Shown here one piece after another: positions 54,040-62,723 of a stretch of DNA of 64,000 nucleotides. Numbering within the stretch: the stretch's first letter is position 1; each line of letters begins with the position of its first letter. Made by a program: the position numbers and the translations under genes. Source of the stretch: Mucilaginibacter flavidus (lineage in GTDB: Bacteria; Bacteroidota; Bacteroidia; Sphingobacteriales; Sphingobacteriaceae); assembly GCF_024055575.1 (NCBI RefSeq), contig NZ_JAMXOE010000002.1:744001-808000 (forward strand), read 5' to 3'. Under the pieces are notes generated by a model, which was given only the letters and a program-made list of their open reading frames with translations, made no database searches and was not told the origin of the DNA.

Positions 54040-54213
54040 TTAAAAAACCATTGGCAACAGGTTCTGCGGTGCGGAGCGTGGGCGGTTGAGCCTTGCTTCC
54101 TGCGCATCGGGTAGCCTGTCGAGGTCTTTTGCGAAATGTGCGAGTTGCTGATGTAGCTTCCATTGTTGCTGATTGCATTGTTTAATTAATCCTTTGTTCT
54201 CATTCGTTTTCAT
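54040..54213 (-). CDS. Small ORF in the PRTRC cluster
   Basis: This 57-aa frame starts at ATG 54213, 4 bp after the protein C gene, and ends at 54040, 12 bp before the F-like start. It reads MKTNENKGLIKQCNQQQWKL and HQQLAHFAKDLDRLPDAQEA, a natural helical protein. Its fit between two genes supports it as real. No family recognised. Confidence 0.55.
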   Translation of the reverse strand: MKTNENKGLIKQCNQQQWKLHQQLAHFAKDLDRLPDAQEARLNRPRSAPQNLLPMVF

Positions 54214-54216
54214 CGA

Positions 54217-54435
54217 CTATCCTTTCACTCCTATGGTGGATACAAATTTATATTCCCGGCAGTCATCTACAAACTCAGGCCCTGAAATTTTGGCGGTAGT
54301 GAGGATGGCGTACAGGTTCGCATAATAGTTGCATACTGCTTCGGGGCTAAAATCTTCGTTAGGGTCGGTCAGGCGGATTTTTTGCCCGTTCTCGGTGTGG
54401 ACAAAAACTCTTGGTAGTAATTTCGTTTCTAACAT
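54217..54435 (-). CDS. PRTRC system protein C
   Basis: This 72-aa protein reads LLPRVFVHTENGQKIRLTDP, then ANLYAILTTAKISGPEFVDD and REYKFVSTIGVKG at the end, the usual compact PRTRC_C pattern. It lies 12 bp after the protein E gene and 4 bp before the next small gene. Role unknown. Confidence 0.88.
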   Translation of the reverse strand: MLETKLLPRVFVHTENGQKIRLTDPNEDFSPEAVCNYYANLYAILTTAKISGPEFVDDCREYKFVSTIGVKG

Positions 54436-54447
54436 GGCTGTGTTTCT

Positions 54448-55035
54448 TTAAGAGTTGTAATTCAATAATGCTTTCTCGTATAGGTTGGCTTGTTGCTCCA
54501 AATACTGGCGTTTCTTTTTCAGTTCGTTTTCTTTGTTGGGGTGTTCCTCTACGCTTGGCAGGATGGTCAGGGCTTCGGAAAACTTGAACTTTTTAATCAG
54601 TTCGGTTACATTTTCCATTGTCGTATCGTAGACTTTTTTCTTGTCCTCTTTACTGATTTTTGGTTCAGGTAGTTCCGCATCTTCCGTCTTTTTCGGGGTG
54701 GCGGTTGCCTGTGCTTTTTCCTTATTCTTTTTGTCCTGCTCCAATTTAGAAGCTGCTTTAGCCTGTTCCACGCTTTTTAAATGCGCTTCCAAATTGGTTT
54801 GCAGTTCTGCGGTTTTTACTAACGGGTCGGTAATTTTGGTAAAAAATGCTTCGTCTAAGTCCTGCGCTGTGCCTGTGAGCGTATAAGGGATAATCAGCTT
54901 TACCGCTTTATCCCCGCAGGTAGCGTTAAATAATTCAGATACGGTCATGTTGCCATCTGCATCGGTTTGAATGACTAACTTCCATGTACCGGGAAGATTG
55001 AGGCTTGCTATATTTTGAAAAAAGTTCGTTGTCAT
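54448..55035 (-). CDS. PRTRC system protein E
   Basis: This 195-aa protein begins MTTNFFQNIASLNLPGTWKL and has the N-terminal PRTRC_E domain (about 1-80) with FNATCGDKAVKLIIPYTLTG. A Lys/Ala/Glu-rich linker (about 85-130) and a C-terminal helical region follow. Proteins of this family often differ in the linker length. It is in one operon with protein C. Confidence 0.88.
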   Translation of the reverse strand: MTTNFFQNIASLNLPGTWKLVIQTDADGNMTVSELFNATCGDKAVKLIIPYTLTGTAQDLDEAFFTKITDPLVKTAELQTNLEAHLKSVEQAKAASKLEQDKKNKEKAQATATPKKTEDAELPEPKISKEDKKKVYDTTMENVTELIKKFKFSEALTILPSVEEHPNKENELKKKRQYLEQQANLYEKALLNYNS

Positions 55036-55040
55036 GATTT

Positions 55041-55715
55041 TTAATTTTTAAGTGTGCGTTTATTCAATTTAACTAAATGGTTTGCCGACCTGCCATCTGT
55101 GGTAAACAGGTATTCATTCGTTAAAATGCTTTCCTTGATGGCGGTATCGCTGGTTAGAAATTCGTATTGTTTTTCGAGTGTTTGATATAGGTAGCGGTTC
55201 AGGATTTCAGCGAACGAGCGTAGCCATTCTTCGAGTTTGTCCAGTTCTTCAAAGATGTTATCATGCGTTTTGCCGTCCCTGATAAATCCGGAAATGCCTA
55301 AATCTGTTACTATGCCAAACTGCCTCGACCTGCAAATGATTTGTGGTTCGCTTGGTAACAATCCCTTAGCGACCAATGCAATTACGCTGCGGTCAATCTG
55401 CGGAATACTGAATACAAATTCCTGCATTGGCGCATAGTCTTTCCACGATTGGTTGGCAACTGCGATAAGCAATTTGGGTATGTCCACTATAGCGGAAAAG
55501 CCGCTACCATCGCCCTGCGAATAAAAGCCCCTGAATTTGATACTGTCATTGTTGACCGCTATGCCTAAGTAGGAACACAGTTCTATAAAGTCCTCCAGTT
55601 CATCATCCCACCAATTAAAATTGACGTTTAAATCCCTGTAGGTCGTCAATGCCTTTTGTTTGGCTTCCTTTTCCAATTCATTAAAACTATATAGTTTGAG
55701 TGTTATCGTTTTCAT
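55041..55715 (-). CDS. Hypothetical protein in the PRTRC operon
   Basis: This 224-aa protein has features such as FNELEKEAKQKALTTYRDLN near the start and YSQGDGSGFSAIVDIPKLLI in the middle, like proteins known from phages and integrative elements that begin with a similar N-terminal helix. No catalytic motif is seen. It overlaps the next gene upstream by 4 nt (ATGA type) and lies 5 bp before protein E. Confidence 0.6.
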   Translation of the reverse strand: MKTITLKLYSFNELEKEAKQKALTTYRDLNVNFNWWDDELEDFIELCSYLGIAVNNDSIKFRGFYSQGDGSGFSAIVDIPKLLIAVANQSWKDYAPMQEFVFSIPQIDRSVIALVAKGLLPSEPQIICRSRQFGIVTDLGISGFIRDGKTHDNIFEELDKLEEWLRSFAEILNRYLYQTLEKQYEFLTSDTAIKESILTNEYLFTTDGRSANHLVKLNKRTLKN

Positions 55716-56065
55716 GGCTTTATAGGGGTTTTGTTTTCAATGGATGACAAATAAGCGGTGTACCTGCGGGTCAGATTTTCGCCCTTTCGGAAGATTTCCG
55801 TTTTATAGAAATATATCTCGTCAAAAAAAGCTACGGTTTTAGTTTGCAGATTGATTTCATAGCGGTAGGTCGCATTGATGCGTAATTCGTTTAAGGCGCA
55901 ATGCTCGGTTAGCAAAGCCAGTTCCGCATCTGCATCGTTGAGTGATAAAAGCACGAGCAATAGCCTTTCCACAATGTACCCCTGTTCGGGTGCGCTACTG
56001 CTGTCGGCAACGCAAATAATCGCTTCGCCATTAGTAAGGGTGATATAAAGATTTGAACGTGTCAT
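55712..56065 (-). CDS. Hypothetical protein in the PRTRC operon
   Basis: This 117-aa protein begins MTRSNLYITLTNGEAIICVA and reads as alternating strands and helices, with no membrane span. Its 3' end overlaps the 224-aa gene by 4 nt, and DUF932 lies 43 bp upstream. No family recognised. Confidence 0.55.
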   Translation of the reverse strand: MTRSNLYITLTNGEAIICVADSSSAPEQGYIVERLLLVLLSLNDADAELALLTEHCALNELRINATYRYEINLQTKTVAFFDEIYFYKTEIFRKGENLTRRYTAYLSSIENKTPIKP

Positions 56066-56108
56066 TTTCTTTTGATTTAATTAAGGGGAGATTGCTCCCC
56101 CCGGATGG

Positions 56109-57176
56109 TTAGTTAAGGATTAAGGCACTTGCACCACTGCGGGAAAAATCACGGCAGAGGTTAAAGGCAGTTTGTGCTCGTTGTTTGGCTGTCCCCTCGA
56201 TGATGGATTTAAATTTGGCTTCTTCGTCCTTATAGTTGCGGACATTTTGAAAGTAACCTGTAACGGCATTGTATGCGCCAAACACTGTTCCGGCGGTAGT
56301 TTCCATTTGTTGGGTAGGACTGCTAAAAGCATACTCATATACCTTGTCAACCATATTGGTGTAGGTGGTTGAAAGTTCATCGTCCTTGCCTAATTCGAGA
56401 TTTTTAAGGACTTCCTTATTCGGTGCCATTGCCACCTGTATCAATTTTTTTACTTCCTTATCGGTGATACGTACCTGTGACCAATTGTTAAACAAGTCCT
56501 GCAATTCTGCCCCTAAGTTTGAACTGATGCCCATTAGGGTATGCGCTTGTTTTAAACGGTCGTTTGCAGATGCGGTATGACGGATTTTGATTGCGCCTGA
56601 ATGGTTGGCTAATGCAGCGTTAAGCGTATTATTACACACAATTCTAATAGGTGTAAATGCTGCGGTAATACTGCCGAAACCATCGTGCGAAGTGGTCAGG
56701 AAAAGGTATTTTTCAATAAAATCGTCTTTGCCTACACGAATATAGCCGGGCAGTTTGGCGGTGATAAATATACGCTCGCCTTTGCCTAAAGCCCCTGCGG
56801 TTTCGTATAAAATACCATCACCGCCACCTACGATAGCATCAAAAAACTCGAAGGCATTTACATTTTGTACGACTTCGTAATCCCTGCCCACGACACCCAA
56901 AACCTGCTCGGTATCGGTGCGCATAGTAGCGAAGTAGTTAGGCACTTCGATTTCAGGAATGAGTATATCTGTATCGGGGTCGCCAGTATGGTTCTCGGTA
57001 TCATAGGTAAACAAGGGGCGTTTTTCTACGAAGTAGTCAAGCCCTGCGTATTTAATGGCTTCGGCGCTGGTGGGGTGTTGTTCCACTATCTTACCTAATC
57101 CATGCCATGCCCTTTCCTTTACGCTGAAAAAGCTGTATTCCTGATTTGCTTCGTTATAATTTAAGTTATGTGCCAT
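56109..57176 (-). CDS. DUF932-family phage/plasmid-like protein
   Basis: This 355-aa protein contains the family's start AWHGLGKIVEQHPTSAEAIK, then the DYEVVQNVNAFEFFDAIVG segment, and FTPIRIVCNNTLNAAL near the middle. These proteins sit next to SSB genes on plasmids and integrative elements and are suspected to act in DNA handling, though activity is unproven. Full length. It lies 45 bp after the SSB gene. Confidence 0.9.
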   Translation of the reverse strand: MAHNLNYNEANQEYSFFSVKERAWHGLGKIVEQHPTSAEAIKYAGLDYFVEKRPLFTYDTENHTGDPDTDILIPEIEVPNYFATMRTDTEQVLGVVGRDYEVVQNVNAFEFFDAIVGGGDGILYETAGALGKGERIFITAKLPGYIRVGKDDFIEKYLFLTTSHDGFGSITAAFTPIRIVCNNTLNAALANHSGAIKIRHTASANDRLKQAHTLMGISSNLGAELQDLFNNWSQVRITDKEVKKLIQVAMAPNKEVLKNLELGKDDELSTTYTNMVDKVYEYAFSSPTQQMETTAGTVFGAYNAVTGYFQNVRNYKDEEAKFKSIIEGTAKQRAQTAFNLCRDFSRSGASALILN

Positions 57177-57221
57177 GATGGTAATTTTTAAATTTTGTAA
57201 ATTGTTAATGAATGGGATTGC

Positions 57222-57614
57222 TTAAAATGGCAGGTCGTCGTCGTCTTTACCTGCGCCAGCCGTTACCGCTTTTTTCTCTTTGCCTTCTGTTGGGTCGGCA
57301 CTTTTGGGAGTTAGCGAAAACAGCTTGATGGTGTCGCAGGTGCAAATCAACCTTGCCTTAATGCCATCGCTTTTGCTTTGGTAGCCCTGTGCTTCCATCC
57401 ATCCTGAAATTTCTACTACTGCGCCTTTGGTGAGGTATTCGGCAATGCCGGAGTTGCGCCAGTAAGCGCAGTCAACGAATGCGGTTTTTTCCTTTTTTTC
57501 ACCCGCTTTGTTTTTCCATTTTTGGTTAATGGCTACGGTAAAATTGATTACCTGTTTGTCCCCTTTTACCGCCTTTACTTCTGCGTTTGCGGTTAATCTT
57601 CCTGTGAATAGCAT
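57222..57614 (-). CDS. ssb: Single-stranded DNA-binding protein
   Basis: From Met 57614 (MLFTGRLTANAEVKAVKGDK) this is a 130-aa OB-fold SSB that coats single strands during transfer or replication. It has the family words VINFTVAINQKWKN, then VDCAYWRNSGIAEYLTKGA and GWMEAQGYQSKSDG, and ends in the acidic tip DDDLPF that binds partner proteins. It is the element-borne copy, and it heads the minus-strand PRTRC operon. Confidence 0.93.
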   Translation of the reverse strand: MLFTGRLTANAEVKAVKGDKQVINFTVAINQKWKNKAGEKKEKTAFVDCAYWRNSGIAEYLTKGAVVEISGWMEAQGYQSKSDGIKARLICTCDTIKLFSLTPKSADPTEGKEKKAVTAGAGKDDDDLPF

Positions 57615-57719
57615 AATTTTAATGTTTAATAATGAATAAATTGTTGTTTGCTTTTTCCTTTCGCCGCCTTGCCCTGATTGATTATTTTTAAAAGAAAAAG
57701 GGGAAAAAGAAAGCAAATC

Positions 57720-58230
57720 TTAAAGCCCGGCAGCGGGCAAAAGGAAACGGAATAATTGGAGGGGACCCGCCCATAGGCGGGGAGGAAACCGTTTATGCCG
57801 TAGTCTTTTGCAAACCCCACGACAACTCCAGGCTTGATTTTAGCTGCGCTTTTTACCCGTTTCGATTAAAATACTCATTGATTAAATAAAAAATGCCATT
57901 GGAGCCGTAGGCGATAACGACCTCAGCCGGAAAAAAAAGTCAGAGGCAATCAGGAAACACAAAGTGTTCAACTAAAAATCTCCGTAGTTTGCTAATCTGA
58001 GGAGGAAAGCAGGTGAAATCCTAAAATACGGCAGCCTCGCAAAAGCGGCTTGACCCGGCAAAATGTAATGAGCGTGGTCAACAAATGCGGGCACCGTGAC
58101 ATTTTTATATCCGCTGGTTAGGCTGTTGCGCAGGGTAAATTGTTAACCATTTATTCGCAAAAGGGATAGGAGCGGCATCCTGCGTAGCAGATATAGCGGA
58201 AAGCCCGGCCCGAAGGGCTTGCCCAAATAG
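57720..58230. other. Structured noncoding region upstream of the PRTRC operon
   Basis: ~500 bp with no real gene. It includes CCCGCC/GGCGGG near 57767-57782, AAGCCC/GGGCTT (58201-58220), and a patch GAAAGCAGGTGAAATCC (about 58004-58020) followed by CGGCAGCCTCGC. Several words repeat at short range. It could hold promoters, a small RNA or a transfer site. Composition differs from the nearby AT-rich DNA. Confidence 0.4.
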
Positions 58231-58249
58231 GGACTAACTAAATAACGAG

Positions 58250-58280
58250 TTGACAAAAACAATAGGCATACCTATATTTA
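58250..58280 (+). promoter_or_regulatory. Promoter of the 148-aa gene
   Basis: TTG at 58250-58252 and TATATTTA at 58273-58280 are separated by 20 bp, close to the Bacteroidota promoter. It rules out the TTG at 58250 as a start codon and favours ATG 58313. Confidence 0.5.
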
Positions 58281-58312
58281 CAATATGTCGGACGAATGCA
58301 AATAACCAAAGT

Positions 58313-58759
58313 ATGGGCGCGTTATCATTTTTGCTGAAGCTGTTTAAGTTGAAACCGGGTTGGAACGGAACACCGGAAATGTACCTGGCGATGGTAATGG
58401 AGGTACAGTCAAGAAATAATAAGGAATATTCAGTGGTTGAAGTGCTGCAGTGGGGCGAGATCATGCAAAAAGTGATCAAAATCGATCTGTCACCTTATAA
58501 AGATTTCGCTGACCTGCTGAAAAACGGAAAGCCGGATTTTTCAAAGGTTGAAAAAATGAGGGAAAAGATTGATGAGCTCCATCACCGGAAAGAGTTAAAG
58601 CAAGCGATATATGGGACAGACGTTGATTTAGGGGAGGATGATGTCATGAAAAGTGATTCAGAAAGTGCCGTTTTTGCCAGGAAGATGGTTAAAGACTTAT
58701 CGGAATATGTTCAATTTTCACCTGAAGAGCAAAAGAAGCTGGATGAGCTTGACCATTAG
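58313..58759 (+). CDS. Hypothetical protein
   Basis: This 148-aa soluble protein (MGALSFLLKLFKLKPGWNGT...) has a hydrophobic first helix and a charged helical C-terminus (FSKVEKMREKIDELHHRKEL, EEQKKLDELDH). Not recognised. It is divergent from the PRTRC operon, and its 3' end overlaps a histidine kinase fragment on the other strand. Confidence 0.45.
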   Translation: MGALSFLLKLFKLKPGWNGTPEMYLAMVMEVQSRNNKEYSVVEVLQWGEIMQKVIKIDLSPYKDFADLLKNGKPDFSKVEKMREKIDELHHRKELKQAIYGTDVDLGEDDVMKSDSESAVFARKMVKDLSEYVQFSPEEQKKLDELDH

Positions 58760-59119
58760 CAAATAAAAACTTATAGGAAGGCAGTTCAATAAAAAAAGTG
58801 GGCCTTTGTTTTCAACGCTTTCAAACCAGATCCTGCCGCCATGCTGTTCCATTGTTTTTTTAGCGAAATATAAACCAAGACCGGTCGGTGTTTCACCTTC
58901 GGTACCAGGCAGCTGCGCTTGAGTAAACTGGTCAAAAACAAAACCTTGAATTTCAAACGGGATGCCAATACCGTCGTCCTTAATAGCTAAAAGCCACTTA
59001 GGTTTATTGAACCCACTTTTAATAATCTTGCTGGAAATATTGATTAATCCGTTTTTTGGTGAGAACTTTACGGCATTCGACAGGATATTATGCAATACAC
59101 TTTGAAAGTGGTTCTGATC
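58718..59119 (-). pseudogene. C-terminal fragment of a sensor histidine kinase
   Basis: The frame reads FQSVLHNILSNAVKFSPKNG, AIKDDGIGIPFEIQ, and GETPTGLGLYFAKKTMEQHG, the N, G1 and G2 boxes of a HATPase, with an unnatural tail after NKGPLF. Upstream there is a stop in frame, and the dimerisation domain and start are missing. The adjoining plus-strand words MAPVDSALLERVTAIEQQVA (59139 on) look like the tail of another broken gene. Confidence 0.75.
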
Positions 59120-59241
59120 GATTTTATCAATTCAACGATGGCACCAGTCGATTCAGCGTTGCTTGAAAGGGTAACAGCCATTGAACAACAAGTTGCTGAC
59201 CAAAAGCCCGGCGTTGATTAGTTATCTTCATTACGCTGTAC

Positions 59242-59382
59242 TTATTCATCACCACACTTATAAAGCATCACTTCCCGGCTATCTATAAATTGAATACACC
59301 ATACTTTCCACGTTTTGAAAGTTGCCGCAGTGATCTGCAATAGTAAGACAACGCCATCAGCTAACAGGATTTCATAACTCAT
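59242..59382 (-). pseudogene. Small ORF, damaged paralogue 1
   Basis: The 46-residue frame reads MSYEILLADGVVLLLQITAA and TFKTWKVWCIQFIDSREVML, then stops early. A shifted frame continues VVMNKYSVMKI, matching its relative at 60720-60960 (VVMNGFSVVK), so it is likely frameshifted. Family unknown. Confidence 0.45.
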
Positions 59383-59488
59383 TCGTTACAATTTAATAAT
59401 AGATGAATACTATTGGTGTCAAACTTATACTAAAATAACTGTAGGTTATTAAGAACGATTAATACCAAATGAACTAAATCAGGAATAA

Positions 59489-59698
59489 TCAACTCAAAGC
59501 CCATTTAGGTTTTTCGTCCTCGATTAGTAAGCCTAATCTCTTGATGTTGTCTTTGGTAAAATACTTCATCGAAACCTCCTCTGCTACCCATTCATGTCCA
59601 GGCAGGAGTTTTAGCACAGTAGTATGAGGTTCGCCAATGATCGTTTCCACCTTGAAACGATAAGGTTTGGAACCAATGCAGGTTACAATAAAGTCCAT
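59489..59698 (-). CDS. Hypothetical small protein
   Basis: From Met 59698 this is a 69-aa protein (MDFIVTCIGSKPYRFKVETI, then VLKLLPGHEWVAEEVSMKYF), with two beta segments and a C-terminal helix. It looks like an intact small gene but I do not know the family. Confidence 0.45.
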   Translation of the reverse strand: MDFIVTCIGSKPYRFKVETIIGEPHTTVLKLLPGHEWVAEEVSMKYFTKDNIKRLGLLIEDEKPKWALS

Positions 59699-59969
59699 CG
59701 CCAAATTGTATATCGAAATAATTACCGTGAAACTTTTCATAAGTAAAAGCTGAATAAATGATTATTTATGTATAGGGCGGTTAATACGTGGCCTTTTTAG
59801 CTTTGGTAACTTAACCAATAATGTAGCTGTTACAGTAATAACGGGTGCTGTATTTTTAATTTCGATCATTATCCAAAGGGTTATGCTAATTACATCTATT
59901 ACACTACAAAAATCGGACTAAGAAAAAACGCATCAATTAATTACCGTGATCCTCGGTGGCTTAAAACCA

Positions 59970-60149
59970 TTAAACCTTATTCGGATCACCTAATGGATTT
60001 TCAGCTTGTTTTAATAATGCAACCTCACTTGCTGAAGGTTCGTGGGCTGCCGTTTGATCCGGCACCGGCGTATTCATGCCATCATTGGAAGGTTTTGGAA
60101 CTACTTTTCCTACTGTTTTTTTCAAGTTATTTTTTTTCTCTTTGCTCAT
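59970..60149 (-). CDS. Small disordered protein
   Basis: This 59-aa frame starts MSKEKKNNLKKTVGKVVPKP and ends ENPLGDPNKV. It is Lys-rich first, then Pro/Ala/Glu-rich, with no fold expected. Natural composition and a clean ATG support it. Role unknown. Confidence 0.4.
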   Translation of the reverse strand: MSKEKKNNLKKTVGKVVPKPSNDGMNTPVPDQTAAHEPSASEVALLKQAENPLGDPNKV

Positions 60150-60405
60150 TGTTGTACTATTTATGGTGAATTGATTGCGCTCATAATCTCTGTCATTCCG
60201 AACGATTTTAAAAATGATCTTATCTCTAACTCAAATTGAATTTTGTCCTGAGTGTTGGGATTTTGATGTAAGCTAACTGATTAATTAGTAAACGTTTACA
60301 ATTACTACTAAGCACTTCAACCGTCATAGACTGTATTAAAAAATCAATATCAATAGAGTTGTATATTCCTTACGGACCCTTTTTAATTGCTCTTGTTATT
60401 AATAT

Positions 60406-60557
60406 TTATGGTAATTCAAATGGAAAAGGTATTTCGTTTGGCGGTGTTTTAATAGGGTCTTCGTCCGGTATCCGGTAAGGATCTTCTTGAGGAATGATAG
60501 GTTCTTTAGGATCAAAAGGGAGCGGTTGCTCAAGTTCTTTTTTGACAATGGCATTCC
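60406..60557 (-). pseudogene. Pro/acidic-rich ORF fragment without start
   Basis: The frame IVKKELEQPLPFDPKEPIIP, QEDPYRIPDEDPIKTPPNEI closes in FPFELP at 60406. It follows a stop and has no good start codon, so it is a fragment or uses an unusual start. Confidence 0.35.
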
Positions 60558-60719
60558 AATTGGCTCACTTGAATAATAGGGATATTTCGAAAATCTGTCG
60601 TTCCTCGTCCAGAAAACTGTTTAATCGTTCCATTATCCGCAAGAATAAAAGTTTTGAAACTGCAAAGTTGCCGATTTTAGTTAATCCAGTTATGAGATAA
60701 TACGGCAAGAATCGTAAAC

Positions 60720-60960
60720 TTAATACAGTAATAGATCTTTCTTAATGGTAACATTAGGTGATTTTTTTTTTGATTTATGCCATCGATGTGCTTTCCTATG
60801 GCTATGATCACGGTATTGTCCAGATGACTTCACTACGCTGAACCCATTCATTACGACATTTAGCATCACTTCACGGCCATCTATAAATTGAACGTTCCAT
60901 ACATTCCCGGTTTTAAAAGTTGCGGTTTGCTCAAAGTAAAAGAGTAATTCGAAAAACGTG
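60720..60960 (-). pseudogene. Small ORF, damaged paralogue 2
   Basis: The frame LFYFEQTATFKTGNVWNVQF, IDGREVMLNVVMNGFSVVKS continues with a His/Lys-rich tail to a stop at 60720. It matches the small ORF at 59242-59382 but has no start in frame; a frameshift at its 5' end is likely. Confidence 0.4.
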
Positions 60961-61004
60961 GCTCGATTAGTGGGTATATATAAGCAAAGCTAACCAACGA
61001 AAAC

Positions 61005-61358
61005 ATGAAAAGAATTATGATCGCCTTGACTGCGCTTACATTGAGTTGTAGCGCAATGGCACAAACCAAAATGGCCGACACATCTATGCATAAGATGTCG
61101 CACATGTCTATGAAAAAAATGAACCACTCCGCTATGATGATGGACGGTAAAATGATGACCATGATGCATGGTAAAAGTATGCCAATGACTAAAACGATGA
61201 CCATGAACAATGGGACAATGGTGATGACAGATGGTACCGTGAAAATGAAAGACGGTAAAACCATGATGTTAAAAGAAGGGCAATGTGTAATGATGAATGG
61301 TAAGGTGATGAAAATGCCGATGAAAAAGGGCATGATGGATGACAAGATGAAAATGTAA
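61005..61358 (+). CDS. Methionine-rich secreted protein
   Basis: This 117-aa protein has a signal peptide (MKRIMIALTALTLSCSAMAQ). The mature part has about one Met in every four residues, plus His and Lys (MHKMSHMSMKKMNHSAMMMD). Two related blocks of the GTMVMTDGTVKMKDGKTMML type suggest a small repeated beta unit (DUF6799-like). Met and His clusters bind Cu(I) or Ag(I) in periplasmic proteins such as PcoE and SilE. A metal-binding role fits the TolC-family gene downstream but is inferred. Confidence 0.7.
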   Translation: MKRIMIALTALTLSCSAMAQTKMADTSMHKMSHMSMKKMNHSAMMMDGKMMTMMHGKSMPMTKTMTMNNGTMVMTDGTVKMKDGKTMMLKEGQCVMMNGKVMKMPMKKGMMDDKMKM

Positions 61359-61396
61359 TTTCACCTCGTGAATTTCGGCTTATCATGTATCTGCAA

Positions 61397-61421
61397 GCCG
61401 CTCCTTAACGGGGCGGTTTTA
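61397..61421 (+). terminator. Terminator after the Met-rich gene
   Basis: GCCGCTCC and GGGGCGGT form a stem with two G-U pairs, 5-nt loop, followed by TTTTATT. Confidence 0.65.
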
Positions 61422-61634
61422 TTACCTTATTCTTAATTAAATAAATATCAGTATTTTCAATCAGTGAAACGTACTAATTCATTTTTTTTTAACGACCATC
61501 TTGCGGAACCGCTTGTGTCCAGCTTACCTAATCCGGCGTGTTGTGAATATAAACATTATCCTAACGGGTTTTACGGTTATTTTTCATGGATAAATATCAT
61601 CTTTACACGGTCAAAGGTCTTTATAAGAAATCAA

Positions 61635-62120
61635 ATGAAAAATAAAACCAGTGTGTTGTTTTATTGCTTGCTAACAGCCTGTCTATGGTCGTCCGTCGTT
61701 AGAGCCCAAACGTCACCGACCCTATCACCTTTCATCTTTAATACTTATCCCTGGAAGGATAGCGAATTGATAGAACCAAAGGAGCTTGCAACTATGTTAA
61801 AAGATAGTCCGGGCAAACTACCAGTGATCCTTAATATTGGCGCGGTGGAAGATATTAAAGGCGCAAAACATATCGGCGCAGTGAGCGCCGATGAAAATAT
61901 GACAACGCTGAAAAACACTGTTGCGGCTCTGCCTAAAAGCACCGTTATCGTTATCTATTGCGGATGCTGTCCGTTTACTAAATGCCCGAATATTAGGCCT
62001 GCGTTTATTGAATTGAAAAAAATAGGTTTTATGAATATTAAACTCTTAGATTTGCCGACCAACTTGCAAACCAATTGGAAAACAAAAGGTTACCCATTGG
62101 CAGGTAAAGATCATGAATAA
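61635..62120 (+). CDS. Secreted rhodanese-like protein
   Basis: From Met 61635 this is a 161-aa protein with a signal peptide (cut near VVRAQ) and a rhodanese-type domain: PVILNIGAVEDIKGAKHIGA, then STVIVIYCGCCPFTKCPNIR and the end GFMNIKLLDLPTNLQTNW. The active loop has CGCCPFTKC, with several cysteines where rhodaneses have one. This may mean metal or redox use rather than sulfur transfer. Longer starts upstream are AT-rich leader. It lies between a Met-rich secreted protein and a TolC-family gene. Confidence 0.75.
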   Translation: MKNKTSVLFYCLLTACLWSSVVRAQTSPTLSPFIFNTYPWKDSELIEPKELATMLKDSPGKLPVILNIGAVEDIKGAKHIGAVSADENMTTLKNTVAALPKSTVIVIYCGCCPFTKCPNIRPAFIELKKIGFMNIKLLDLPTNLQTNWKTKGYPLAGKDHE

Positions 62121-62141
62121 AACTAGCAGATTGCTATTTAC

Positions 62142-62472
62142 ATGTTAGGACAACCCTTTTCGAAAATACCGCCCGGAAACTTTGATCGGAAAATATCTGC
62201 AGATCATTTACTAGGGATAGTTGATGTTCAATCGAAGGTATGACTCGTAACGGGTTTGTTTATAACGAAAGGAATAGTGCTCACCGCAGGGCACATTTCG
62301 TTGACCTGACTGGTAAAGGCAAATATAGTATACCTAAATTTATGAAACGATAAAACACGTTCATAGGGTTATCAGCCAGCAATTGGATAAGACAAATCTG
62401 GACTATTCCTATGTAAGGCTTTTTCAGATACAATCCAATTTGGTTGAACTTTCTGTCTGCCCTGGCAAATGA
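62142..62472 (+). pseudogene. Remnant of a trypsin-like serine protease
   Basis: Pieces in different frames read LLGIVDVQSKV, then TGLFITKGIVLTAGHISLT (the catalytic His strand), then KTNLDYSYVRLFQIQSNLVE (the Asp region). Stops separate them. No intact gene is present between 62121 and 62723. Confidence 0.55.
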
Positions 62473-62723
62473 TCATCATGAGCGCTAACTTAAATTTACA
62501 AGGTGGCAGGTTCTCTCCCTATTTGATAATTATTATAACTTCTATTTATTATGTTTCCAAGTCTATTAAATCTCTCTAAACCTATTTTGGATTTTGGAAT
62601 ATGCTAGGGTATCTGCAACCAATTTATGGAATGCCTGAAAATTTACTTATCCCGGTTTAGTAAGTAACAAATGTTACCGTTTAACTTTTTTTCTGAAACT
62701 ACTTTTGCTTCAAATAAAAAGGA

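Noticed and set aside
53063..54178. Long start (371 aa) for the F-like protein
   Set aside because: The first 50 residues are Arg/Thr-rich and overlap a more natural 57-aa ORF in another frame.
57626..57820. 64-aa minus-strand ORF upstream of ssb
   Set aside because: It runs through the noncoding block and has no coding character.
57990..58070. Cobalamin riboswitch
   Set aside because: Only the GGTGAAATCC-type core word is similar; flanking conserved elements and a B12-related gene are missing.
60881..61345. 154-aa hydrophobic minus-strand ORF
   Set aside because: It is the antisense of the Met-rich gene; ATG codons read backwards give CAT/Ile-rich hydrophobic sequence.
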